Assembly (NCBI GenBank): GCA_016125185.1
Contig: WGMG01000001.1
Location: 372,001-436,000 of the forward strand
Reading direction: 5' to 3'
From: Armatimonadota bacterium
GTDB taxonomy: Bacteria; Armatimonadota; Fimbriimonadia; Fimbriimonadales; Fimbriimonadaceae
Length of the DNA: 64,000 bases
The notes beneath the pieces are model-generated. The model worked only from the letters and a program-made list of their open reading frames with translations, ran no database searches and was not told the origin of the DNA. Shown in pieces: positions 17,836 through 25,328 of this stretch; positions within the stretch are counted from its first letter, which is position 1, and each line of letters opens with the position of its first letter. A program made the position numbers and the translations under genes.

Positions 17836-18768
17836 ATGGGATTTAAGGTCAGCATCATTGGCGGTGGCGGACGAGTCGGATCGGACGCCGCCTACGCACT
17901 TCAGTTGGGAGGCGTCGTTCGCGAGATGGCGCTCGTCGATGCGAATCCGGACATGGCCGCCGGCGAGGCCCTCGATCTTCGCCACGGCTCTTCGCTGACG
18001 TCGAACATCAAGTTCACGTCGTCGAACGAGTACGGCATCGTCGATGGAAGCGACTGTGTGGTCATCACCGCCGGACTGCGACGCAAACCGGACGAGACGC
18101 GGCTCGACCTCATCAACCGAAACGTCGGCCTCTTCAAGCAAATTCTCGAATCGCTGAAGGGTTGCAAGCTCGCCGCCGGTGCGACCATCCTCGTGGTCTC
18201 GAACCCGGTGGACATCCTGACCCAGCTTGCCGCGAAGACCGGCCTGGTGGCCGATGGCCACGTTCTGGGCCTGGGTACGGTGCTGGACACCGCCCGCTTC
18301 CGCTCGCTCCTGGCCGATGCCTTCGACGTCTCGGCTCCCGACATCAAAGCCTTGGTGCTGGGCGAGCACGGCGACACGATGGTGCCGATCCTGTCTAGCG
18401 CGACCGTTGGCGGCGTGCCGATGACCTCGTATCCGGGCATGACCGAGGCCGCGATCAAGGACGTGTTCGAGTTCACGCGAAAGTCGGGTGCCGAAGTCAT
18501 CCGGTTGAAGGGTGGCGCAGGTCGCGCCGTGGGACTTTCCATCAAGGAAGTCGTCGAGGCGATCGCCCTCGATAAGCACGCGGTTCTGCCCGTCAGCTCG
18601 GTTCAGAGCGGCGCGCTGGGCATCTCCGACATCTCGCTCTCGCTCCCGACCGTGGTCGGACGCCAGGGCGTGGTCAAGGTGATCGAGCCGATCGTGTCGA
18701 GCGAAGAAAAGGACCTTCTGCACAAGTCGGCCGCCTCGCTGAAAGAAATCTGGGCGAGCATCAGCTAA
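17836..18768 (+). CDS. mdh: Malate/lactate dehydrogenase, malate type by active-site Arg
   Basis: NAD-dependent 2-hydroxyacid dehydrogenase of 310 residues. The nucleotide-binding loop is GGGGRVG. Catalytic residues are Asp151 and Arg154 in LDTARFR and His178 in GEHGD. The specificity loop reads LRRKPDETR: Arg83 occupies the position that is Gln in lactate dehydrogenases and Arg in malate dehydrogenases, so malate/oxaloacetate is the likely substrate pair, although the rest of the loop (PDETRLDL) looks lactate-type. A CATAAT box lies 12 nt before the ATG with AGAG between. A strong terminator follows. Confidence 0.85.
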   Translation: MGFKVSIIGGGGRVGSDAAYALQLGGVVREMALVDANPDMAAGEALDLRHGSSLTSNIKFTSSNEYGIVDGSDCVVITAGLRRKPDETRLDLINRNVGLFKQILESLKGCKLAAGATILVVSNPVDILTQLAAKTGLVADGHVLGLGTVLDTARFRSLLADAFDVSAPDIKALVLGEHGDTMVPILSSATVGGVPMTSYPGMTEAAIKDVFEFTRKSGAEVIRLKGGAGRAVGLSIKEVVEAIALDKHAVLPVSSVQSGALGISDISLSLPTVVGRQGVVKVIEPIVSSEEKDLLHKSAASLKEIWASIS

Positions 18769-18785
18769 GGCTTCGGGTTCATTCC

Positions 18786-18820
18786 AAAGTGGCTCACCTT
18801 CAGGGGTGGGCCACTTTTTT
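18786..18820 (+). terminator. Intrinsic terminator after malate dehydrogenase
   Basis: A 13-bp stem, AAAGTGGCTCACC against GGTGGGCCACTTT with one G-U pair, followed by six T residues. Confidence 0.85.
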
Positions 18821-18923
18821 ATTGACTGTACGATTGCGCAAGAAGCGATGATTCCTCAAATTGCCGATCGAACGGATCAGTTGGAAAATTCATATTCTCG
18901 GTAAGGAAATATAAGTTATAGGT

Positions 18924-18929
18924 TATAAT
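18924..18929 (+). promoter_or_regulatory. -10 box of toxin-antitoxin operon
   Basis: Perfect TATAAT, 6 nt before the toxin ATG, inside the near-repeat GTTATAGGTTATAA (18915-18928), which could be the antitoxin operator. No good -35 element is visible. Confidence 0.5.
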
Positions 18930-18935
18930 TAAGGT

Positions 18936-19316
18936 ATGCTTCGCGAGTTCGTACCATTCGACGAGGATGAGATTGAGAAGGAACTCGATGCGCTAGAGAA
19001 GGCATCCATTTCGGACCTTGCGAAGCTCGACTACTGTATGAGACGGTATGAGCAGGTGAACCCAAAAGATGATCCTAGTCCTGCCTTTATCCAATCCTTC
19101 GATGAAGGGTTCTTGGAGCTAAGGCACAAGAAGGGTGAATACAAAGGTCGTTTGCTCTACTACGTGCCCAGGGTGCCGAAAGGTACCGAGGAGTTGGTGA
19201 TGCTCGTGGTCTTTCGCAAGGAGACCCAAAAGACTCCGGCCGCCATGATCAGTCTGGCAGAGAAGCGGATGAAAGCAGATATCGCAAGGCGGAAGAATGA
19301 GGAAGAAGATCAATGA
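18936..19316 (+). CDS. higB: HigB-type toxin (RelE/Gp49-like)
   Basis: Predicted ribosome-dependent mRNA endonuclease, 126 residues. The fold-defining features of the Gp49/HigB family are present: FLELRHKKGEYKGRLLYY, then LVMLVVFRKETQKTP and a C-terminal A-E-K-R helix. The toxin precedes its antitoxin, the gene order typical of higBA. Its stop overlaps the antitoxin start by 4 nt. Transcription is probably leaderless, with autoregulation by the antitoxin through the TTATA-rich promoter. Toxicity is inferred from family. Confidence 0.82.
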   Translation: MLREFVPFDEDEIEKELDALEKASISDLAKLDYCMRRYEQVNPKDDPSPAFIQSFDEGFLELRHKKGEYKGRLLYYVPRVPKGTEELVMLVVFRKETQKTPAAMISLAEKRMKADIARRKNEEEDQ

Positions 19317-19750
19317 CTTACACAGAACGACGGATTGCTAAGAAGATGGCGGAGAATGCGGATTACCGCGCCGCCTTCGAGGAGGAAGAGATGCTCTTGG
19401 CCAAAGAATTGGAACTCCGCCAAGAGCTTATGTCGATGGTCATTGCCATGCGAAAGGCGCAGCATCTGTCGCAACAAGAGCTCGCGGAAAAGTTGAATGT
19501 TTCTCAGGCTCGAGTGAGTCAGATGGAGCGTGGCCGCGAGCCGCTGAGTGTCGACAGCCTTTTGCAGATGATTAAAGCGCTCCACGGGAGCATCGTCATA
19601 CTTACACCTGAAGAAGTCAAGAATTACGGGTTACAAGAGAAAGTTGTGGCGAAGGGTGATCTCTTTAGAAAGGCTCTCGATATGCGAGCGAAGGCCCGAG
19701 GTCGTGCTCAGAAAGCGATGCCAGCCAAAGCCGGCGCTAAAGTGAAGTAG
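19313..19750 (+). CDS. higA: HigA-type antitoxin, XRE helix-turn-helix
   Basis: DNA-binding antitoxin of 145 residues. The helix-turn-helix covers about 42-95: MRKAQHLSQQELAEKLNVSQ and then ARVSQMERG. An unusual N-terminal 40 residues are Glu-rich and helical, and the tail is Lys/Ala-rich and basic. It should neutralise the preceding HigB-like protein and repress the operon. The start overlaps the toxin stop (ATGA), which couples translation. A strong bidirectional terminator lies 49 nt downstream. Confidence 0.85.
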   Translation: MTYTERRIAKKMAENADYRAAFEEEEMLLAKELELRQELMSMVIAMRKAQHLSQQELAEKLNVSQARVSQMERGREPLSVDSLLQMIKALHGSIVILTPEEVKNYGLQEKVVAKGDLFRKALDMRAKARGRAQKAMPAKAGAKVK

Positions 19751-19798
19751 GCGAGTTGTTCGCCAAAAGTGTTATCTGACCCTAATTGGCTTAGACCA

Positions 19799-19841
19799 AA
19801 ATAAGAAAGCCCTTCCGAATTTCGGAAGGGCTTTCTTATTT
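19799..19841. terminator. Bidirectional terminator between higA and an outer-membrane protein gene
   Basis: Near-perfect 21-bp inverted repeat built on AAGAAAGCCCTTCC and its complement, with A-rich and T-rich flanks on both strands. It separates convergent genes. Confidence 0.88.
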
Positions 19842-19857
19842 CGGGTGAACAGCTGGA

Positions 19858-20370
19858 CTAGAAGCGATAGCCGACGTAGAAGCCGATCGTGTTGAACGAG
19901 CCGTTGCTGTTGGACGACGGGGTGAACGTACCGGCGGCCTCAACGAAGGTGTGGTCGCTCACGTTCATGCCGAATCCGCCTCGAGCGGCGAAAACCGTGT
20001 CGGTCGGACCGGTCAGGTCGTTGATGGCGATACCAAGGCCGAAGAAGGCGTAGGTCTGTCGAACCGCATCCTTGTTCTGGTAGATTCGCATGTTGTAGGT
20101 GATCGGGATGACCGAACCCTTGCCGAACGTACCGAAGGACTTCGAGAAGTAGTCGATTGCGAGGTAGTTGTCCGTACCCTTAGCCAGCGACGAAGGGTTT
20201 GCAAACTCCAGCGCTACGCTCGTAAAGTTGTCGTTGATACCGGAAAGCGTGTTGTCGAGCGGGAAGGCCAGGCCGAGTCGCAGGGACACGCCGTTCATGC
20301 CAATTGCCTCTTGGGCATGTGCCCCGGCAGTAATCATCAGCGCAGCAAGCGCAACGAGAGTCGTTTTCAT
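19858..20370 (-). CDS. Small outer-membrane beta-barrel-like protein
   Basis: A 170-residue exported protein. The signal peptide MKTTLVALAALMITAGAHAQ ends at an AHA-Q site. The mature part alternates hydrophobic and polar residues in strands with Gly and aromatic girdles (LRLGLAFPL, YAFFGLGIAI) and ends in FYVGYRF, whose terminal Phe is the usual assembly signal of outer-membrane barrels. The frame extends 17 codons upstream, but the ATG at 20370 begins the signal peptide. Role unknown; a second barrel-like protein lies at 52431 without clear sequence similarity. Confidence 0.75.
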   Translation of the reverse strand: MKTTLVALAALMITAGAHAQEAIGMNGVSLRLGLAFPLDNTLSGINDNFTSVALEFANPSSLAKGTDNYLAIDYFSKSFGTFGKGSVIPITYNMRIYQNKDAVRQTYAFFGLGIAINDLTGPTDTVFAARGGFGMNVSDHTFVEAAGTFTPSSNSNGSFNTIGFYVGYRF

Positions 20371-20481
20371 AACAATATCCGATCGCCTCAAGGAGCAGGC
20401 CCATAAGCCCACCCGCTCCAAGTTATGCCTATTTTAACCTAGTATTCTTGCCGTGTCCAGCACTTTAGGTGAAATCAGGGT

Positions 20482-20487
20482 CAAAAT
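20482..20487 (+). promoter_or_regulatory. Candidate -10 box for isochorismatase-fold hydrolase
   Basis: CAAAAT, 6 nt before the ATG at 20494. Confidence 0.35.
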
Positions 20488-20493
20488 CACACA

Positions 20494-21051
20494 ATGCCAT
20501 CCGCGATTCTAACGCCGGAAAACAGCCTGGTTTTGGTCGTCGATATGCAGTCGAAGTTCCTCGCCCCGATTTTCGAGGCCGAGCGGGTCGAGGCTCGCTG
20601 TCGATTTCTGTGTCAGGTCGCCCAACTGTTCGAGGTTCCGATTCTGGCCACCGAGCAGTATCCGGAGCGGATGGGCGGAACCATCGACTCTCTGCTGCCG
20701 TTTGTGGGCCAGCCGCATCGTAAGATGGAGTTTTCGGCCTTTGGCCAAGAAGAGTTTGGGCAGTTGGTTAAGCTGACGGGCCGGACGAATCTGGTCGTGG
20801 TCGGAATCGAAACCCACATCTGCGTATCGCAGTCGTGCCACCACGCCCTTTCGATGGATCTGACGCCGGTCATCTGCCCCGATGCGGCCTCCTCGCGAAC
20901 CCAGGATCGGCACAAATTGGGAATGGAGCGCCTTCGCGATGCGGGCGTCGTACCCGCCCATACCGAGGCGGTGGCTTACGAGTGGTGTCGCACCGCCGAT
21001 AATCCGAAATTTAGGGACCTTCTGAGCGTTGTAAAGGGCTCCGCTTTCTGA
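20494..21051 (+). CDS. Isochorismatase-family cysteine hydrolase
   Basis: Cytoplasmic hydrolase of 185 residues. The catalytic triad is readable: Asp17 in VVDMQS, Lys78 in HRKMEFS and Cys110 in ETHICVSQ. Length and the C-terminal HTEAVAYEW segment match the single-domain family that includes nicotinamidases and the YcaC-type hydrolases. The substrate cannot be told from sequence. The next gene's GTG lies 14 nt after the stop with its own -10 box. Confidence 0.87.
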   Translation: MPSAILTPENSLVLVVDMQSKFLAPIFEAERVEARCRFLCQVAQLFEVPILATEQYPERMGGTIDSLLPFVGQPHRKMEFSAFGQEEFGQLVKLTGRTNLVVVGIETHICVSQSCHHALSMDLTPVICPDAASSRTQDRHKLGMERLRDAGVVPAHTEAVAYEWCRTADNPKFRDLLSVVKGSAF

Positions 21052-21057
21052 TACTAT
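21052..21057 (+). promoter_or_regulatory. Candidate -10 box for ankyrin-repeat gene
   Basis: TACTAT, directly after the upstream stop codon and 8 nt before the GTG start at 21066. No Shine-Dalgarno sequence. Confidence 0.45.
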
Positions 21058-21065
21058 TTCCTAAA

Positions 21066-21692
21066 GTGGCGTTGATCGAATTGATCCAGCAGGGGCAACC
21101 CGAAGCGGCTTTTGCCTTGTTGGAGCAAAATCCCGAATTGGCGGATGAGGTCGGTGCCGACGGGGTCAGCGCGGCGATGCTGGCTCTGTACTACGGAATG
21201 CGCGACCTGGCTGACCAAATCTCCTCGCAGAAATCGTCCCTTTCGATCTTCGAAGCCGCCGCTTTTGGCCGGATCGTCGCCCTCGAAAAGGGCCTGACCG
21301 ACGCCAACAAGGAATCCTTCAGCTCGGACGGCTTTCAGCCGCTCCATCTTGCTGCCTTCTTTGGTCGCCAAGAGGCCCTGAAGGTGCTGCTCGCAAGCCG
21401 GGTCAAGCTCGACACGCTCAGCGATAACGGCCTCGGCGTGGCCCCGCTGCACTCGGCGCTGGCCAACGGCCACGAAAGCATCGCCCGCGAGTTGGTGTAT
21501 GAAGGTGCCGACGTGAATTTAGCGAGCAAGTCCGACTGGACGCCGCTCCACTATGCGGCGCATCTGGGCAATAAGCCACTCGCCCTGTTCCTGAAGGAGC
21601 ATGGCGCCATCCCCCGCCCGGGGCCGGAAGGCAAAACGCCGAAGGACGTTGCGCTGGAGAAGGGCTTTTCGGAAGTCGCCGAGGTTCTTTGA
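21066..21692 (+). CDS. Ankyrin-repeat protein
   Basis: A 208-residue protein with a GTG start. Typical ankyrin repeats include GFQPLHLAAFFGRQEALKVL, NGLGVAPLHSALANGHESIA and DWTPLHYAAHLGNKPLALFL, spaced about 33 residues; the N-terminal part holds degenerate repeats. It is a protein-interaction scaffold, probably cytoplasmic because no signal peptide is seen. The stop overlaps the TTG start of the next gene by 4 nt, suggesting the two act together or are at least co-expressed. Partner unknown. Confidence 0.85.
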   Translation: MALIELIQQGQPEAAFALLEQNPELADEVGADGVSAAMLALYYGMRDLADQISSQKSSLSIFEAAAFGRIVALEKGLTDANKESFSSDGFQPLHLAAFFGRQEALKVLLASRVKLDTLSDNGLGVAPLHSALANGHESIARELVYEGADVNLASKSDWTPLHYAAHLGNKPLALFLKEHGAIPRPGPEGKTPKDVALEKGFSEVAEVL

Positions 21693-22558
21693 CTCACTCC
21701 GAAGTAGAGGAGATCGTTGCCGAGCTTGAGCATTTCGAGCAAACGAATAACCATGAAGCCATTCGAAATGACGATTCTCCCCAGGGTAGTTATCGTCGAG
21801 AGTTTGCGCACCTTGTCGGCAATGTCTTAATCTACTGCAACGGCTTTGGTTTTCATCCGTGGCCCGCGGTCAGACCATTCTTTGAAACCTATTCGGTTTC
21901 AGTTTTGCCCGACTATCCTGCTTACGAGAAGATGCTGGTAGTCGCCCAAGGGCAAACTAGGAATGCGGCTTCTGGTGCGCCAATTACCGACTCTCAGATA
22001 TTTTCCTTCTTCGACCTTTCGAGAAGATTTGTAAATTTGGCTCTTCACATGCAGACCCAGATTCCCTTTCCAGAGGAGGATAGTCGCTGGGCCAAACACG
22101 CCAAGAAACAACGAAACAGGGCGCAAGAAGGACCGAGGGAGGACTCTGATCCACCGAACATGCCTATTCAGACGCGGACCGATATCGAGAACGCGCTCAA
22201 GGAAATGTACTACTCCACCAGGAACTTGAGTTCAGAAGCCCACGGCCTGGCGGAGTTTTGCGACATCTTGGCATATTTCGGAATGGCGTCGAGCTTCTTG
22301 GGCTACTTACCTCACCCGGCCCTGCAGAAGAAGTGGAAGGATGTATCGCTCGATGACCTGCCAGATGAGCGGGCCATTTATGTGGAGGCTCTCAATAAGG
22401 TCTACCGTTTGTATCGCGACGTCCTTAGTGCGGGCGATGCAACCGACCATCAAATTAACAGAATGTATCGACTCACCTGGCGGACGCGAATTTTCGGCAA
22501 AGAGTGCGGTAAGCGTTTGCGTGCGATAGTGGACGCGGTTAATTGGGAAAGCCGCTAG
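21689..22558 (+). CDS. Hypothetical protein, TTG start, downstream of ankyrin gene
   Basis: Unrecognised 289-residue soluble protein. The first possible codon is a TTG overlapping the ankyrin stop; no ATG occurs in frame until about residue 82, so TTG with translational coupling is the best start. The centre has a charged, Gln/Arg-rich stretch (KHAKKQRNRAQEGPRE) and the C-terminal ~120 residues are helical with many Tyr and Arg residues. No catalytic or binding motif is recognised. Confidence 0.6.
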   Translation: MTHSEVEEIVAELEHFEQTNNHEAIRNDDSPQGSYRREFAHLVGNVLIYCNGFGFHPWPAVRPFFETYSVSVLPDYPAYEKMLVVAQGQTRNAASGAPITDSQIFSFFDLSRRFVNLALHMQTQIPFPEEDSRWAKHAKKQRNRAQEGPREDSDPPNMPIQTRTDIENALKEMYYSTRNLSSEAHGLAEFCDILAYFGMASSFLGYLPHPALQKKWKDVSLDDLPDERAIYVEALNKVYRLYRDVLSAGDATDHQINRMYRLTWRTRIFGKECGKRLRAIVDAVNWESR

Positions 22559-22752
22559 TCGGAGGTTCAAACAAGATGTCTCTCTGGCAAGAGAGACCGG
22601 TAAGGTTCATCCGGCAAGGTAATCCGAAACCGCGAACCGAACCGAGAGAGTCGCTTTGCTAAGCGCCCCTACCAGGTACGGCGATTGAACCGGTGATTGT
22701 TGACCGACTGCCGACCAAGTGATGATTGCTCCGAATCCTGAATCCTGGTTTC
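22559..22752. other. Intergenic region between convergent genes, weak hairpin
   Basis: Contains a 7-bp hairpin, GTCTCTC with GAGAGAC (22578-22597), 20 nt after the upstream stop but with no T-run. It might be a weak terminator. No gene seen. Confidence 0.3.
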
Positions 22753-24300
22753 CTACAATCCCAACCGACTCCACATCCCATCGACCTTCTTCACCACATC
22801 GTCCGCCATCGTGATCAGCTTCGGATACGGCCGCGAGAACCCATTCTCGCCCGGCCATTTGTGCGTGCAATCGAAGCCCATCTTCCCGCCAAACCCCTCA
22901 GCAACCGACGCATGGTCGAGTTGATCGACCGGACCCTTGGAAAGCAGCGTATCCCGCGAAGGATCGCAGTTCGCCCCGATTCGGAACAACACCTCGCCGA
23001 GGTCTTGCACGTTGCAGTCCTCGTCAAACACGAACACGAACTTGGTGAATGCCAGCCCACCCAGCCCCCAAATCGCATTCATCACCTTATAGGCATGGCC
23101 GGGGTACTTCTTCTTGATCGACACGAACGCCATGTTGTGGAAGGTCGCCTCGACCGGCAGGTTCATATCCACGATCTCCGGCACCGTGAGGTTGATCATC
23201 GGTAGGAAAATCCGCTCGACGGCTTTCCCCATCCATCCGTCTTCCATCGGCGGCTGGCCGACGATTGTCGCCGGGTACACGGCCTTCGGCCGCATCGTGA
23301 CTGCCGTCACGTGCAAGACCGGAAAATCTTCCGCGAGCGAGTAGTAGCCGGTATGGTCGCCAAATGGACCTTCTAACCGACGCTCAGCCGGATCGATGTA
23401 ACCCTCGATCACCATTTCCGCATCGGCAGGAACCATGATGTCGACGGTCTTGGCCTTCACCAGCTCGACGTTCTCACGGCGAAGGAACCCAGCGAACAGC
23501 ATCTCGTCGATGCCCGGCGGCAAGGGGGAGATCGCCGAAAACGTATACGCCGGATCGCCTCCCAGCACAACCGCAACTTCGAATTTCTGAAGCCCCTTCT
23601 GGCCTGCGTCCTCCATCTGCCGCATGCCCGTTTTGTGCATCTGCCAGTGCATCCCGCAGGTCGTCTTATCGTGGATTTGCACGCGGTACATGCCGACATT
23701 TCGCTTGCCGGTATTGGGGTCGTGAGTGAACACCAGCGGCAGGGTCACAAACGGCCCGCCGTCCTCCGGCCAGCAGGTCAAAACCGGGAGCTTGTAGAGG
23801 TCGATCTCGTCGCCTTGCCAAACGATCTCCTGGCATCGGCCCGACGAAACCGTCTTCGGCGGAACGTTTTTCATCTCGCCGAGGAGCCACGGCAGTTTCT
23901 TCAGCGTGGCAACGGGACCGGACGGAAGCTCGGGCTTGAGCAAAGCCGCGATCCGCTCGGCGTGCTCCTCAAAGTCGTCGCACGACAGCGCCATGCTCAT
24001 CCGCTTGCGCGTGGCCATCGTGTTGATCGCGACGGGAAAATCGTATTTGCGAACATCGCTGGGCCGAGAGGCAGGGTGAATGGACGGATGCCGCTGAACC
24101 GCGCTGAGAGGATCAGGTGTCGAAACCCGGTGCGAAGGCCCCTGAACGTTCTCGAAAAGCAGGGCCGGACCACCCTTCTTGACCACCCGATCGGTGATCT
24201 CCGTGATCTCCAAATAAGGCGATACCGCTTCCGAAATCCTCTTCAATTCACCCTTGGATTCGAGGACCTCCAAGAAGTGCTGAAAATCGCGGTAGGCCAT
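22753..24300 (-). CDS. ubiD: UbiD-family decarboxylase
   Basis: Prenylated-FMN-dependent reversible decarboxylase of 515 residues; family members act on 3-polyprenyl-4-hydroxybenzoate or on menaquinone and aromatic-acid intermediates. Diagnostic stretches are GGPALLFENVQG, GKRNVGMYRVQI and PEIVDMNLPVE. No ubiX flavin prenyltransferase gene lies nearby, so the cofactor must be supplied from elsewhere. A TAGACT box lies 9 nt before the ATG. Substrate cannot be assigned; menaquinone biosynthesis (futalosine route) is a common role outside Proteobacteria. Confidence 0.9.
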   Translation of the reverse strand: MAYRDFQHFLEVLESKGELKRISEAVSPYLEITEITDRVVKKGGPALLFENVQGPSHRVSTPDPLSAVQRHPSIHPASRPSDVRKYDFPVAINTMATRKRMSMALSCDDFEEHAERIAALLKPELPSGPVATLKKLPWLLGEMKNVPPKTVSSGRCQEIVWQGDEIDLYKLPVLTCWPEDGGPFVTLPLVFTHDPNTGKRNVGMYRVQIHDKTTCGMHWQMHKTGMRQMEDAGQKGLQKFEVAVVLGGDPAYTFSAISPLPPGIDEMLFAGFLRRENVELVKAKTVDIMVPADAEMVIEGYIDPAERRLEGPFGDHTGYYSLAEDFPVLHVTAVTMRPKAVYPATIVGQPPMEDGWMGKAVERIFLPMINLTVPEIVDMNLPVEATFHNMAFVSIKKKYPGHAYKVMNAIWGLGGLAFTKFVFVFDEDCNVQDLGEVLFRIGANCDPSRDTLLSKGPVDQLDHASVAEGFGGKMGFDCTHKWPGENGFSRPYPKLITMADDVVKKVDGMWSRLGL

Positions 24301-24309
24301 TGGCTCTCT

Positions 24310-24315
24310 AGTCTA
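24310..24315 (-). promoter_or_regulatory. Candidate -10 box for ubiD
   Basis: TAGACT on the minus strand, 9 nt before the ATG at 24300. Confidence 0.4.
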
Positions 24316-24346
24316 CGCGGAACTAGTCACGAAAGTGCGAAACCGC

Positions 24347-24352
24347 TACAAT
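24347..24352 (+). promoter_or_regulatory. Candidate -10 box for lipoprotein gene
   Basis: TACAAT, 7 nt before the ATG at 24360. Confidence 0.45.
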
Positions 24353-24359
24353 AGGGCTC

Positions 24360-25271
24360 ATGAAGAAGATGCCGCTCTTATGGCTCCTCATTCTTTCGAT
24401 TTTTGTCGTGGGGTGTGCCCGAACTTCGTCCGAGGTGACGGTGAATGCCGATGGCTCTTGGACCCGGTCGCTGAAGCTGACCGTGGGCAAGGCGATGATG
24501 GAAGAAAACAAGTGGAACGACGTGTTCACTCTGCCGACCGACCCAGCCTGGAAGAAGTCGGAAGAGATTCAGGATCAGGAGAAAACCACCACCCTGACCC
24601 GCGACTTCAAGCTCGGCGACGGGCCGATCACCGACATCATCATCAAAGAGAAGGACGAGACCAAACTCAAGAATTTCGTGATCGTGCGCAAGCTCGACAA
24701 CGGCCAAATCGAGTACTTCGAGAAGATCGTCGACCTGAAGCCGGAGACCGACAAGATGGACAAGGAGATTCAATCCTACATCGACGACCTGAAGGCAGCC
24801 ATGCCCGCTGGTAAAGGCACGGACGACGACTTCAAAGCGATGGGTAAGAAGACGATGACGAAGATCATTCGCCTGATGCTCGGCCCCGATGACCACCTCT
24901 TCGGCACCATGGTGCTCAATCCCGATGGCGCCGCTCGCCGCCTTCGCATGAAGATCGGCCAAGTCGAGGGTCAACTCCTCGAAGAGCAGTTTGGCGACCG
25001 TTTGACCAAGGAAGAACGGGACGATGTCCTCAAGAAGCTCATCGCCAAGCTGGACAGCCGCTCCCTGATGAAGCAGAACAAGCCGGATCAGGAGCAGGCA
25101 AACGACAATCAGAACGACATGGTCGGCATGTCCGTCGCTGTCAAACTTCCCGGCAAAATCGTCTCCACCAACGGTGAGATCGACCCGGTGACGGGCGAAG
25201 TCTTCTGGGATTTCGCGACGCTGTCGGCCAGTACGGACATACTGGAACTTCACGCCATCTGTCAACCATAG
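24360..25271 (+). CDS. Lipoprotein of unknown function
   Basis: A 303-residue lipoprotein. The signal MKKMPLLWLLILSIFVVGC has a VVGC lipobox with the acylated Cys at 19. The mature part is charged and likely beta-rich at the start (VTVNADGSWTRSLKLTV) and helical in the middle, with a Gln/Asn/Asp-rich segment (QEQANDNQND) near 245. It is divergent from ubiD with 59 nt between, and both have leaderless -10 boxes. No domain recognised. Confidence 0.78.
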   Translation: MKKMPLLWLLILSIFVVGCARTSSEVTVNADGSWTRSLKLTVGKAMMEENKWNDVFTLPTDPAWKKSEEIQDQEKTTTLTRDFKLGDGPITDIIIKEKDETKLKNFVIVRKLDNGQIEYFEKIVDLKPETDKMDKEIQSYIDDLKAAMPAGKGTDDDFKAMGKKTMTKIIRLMLGPDDHLFGTMVLNPDGAARRLRMKIGQVEGQLLEEQFGDRLTKEERDDVLKKLIAKLDSRSLMKQNKPDQEQANDNQNDMVGMSVAVKLPGKIVSTNGEIDPVTGEVFWDFATLSASTDILELHAICQP

Positions 25272-25316
25272 CGTTAAGTCCTAGCGGAAGGGAACCTTTA
25301 CCGAATTCGTTCGTTT

Positions 25317-25322
25317 CATAAT
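25317..25322 (+). promoter_or_regulatory. Candidate -10 box for S1/P1 nuclease
   Basis: CATAAT, 6 nt before the ATG at 25329. Confidence 0.45.
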
Positions 25323-25328
25323 TTGGTA

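Noticed and set aside
22559-22752. tRNA candidate from GGTTCAAAC at 22564
   Set aside because: No matching acceptor stem, D-arm or anticodon arm around it.
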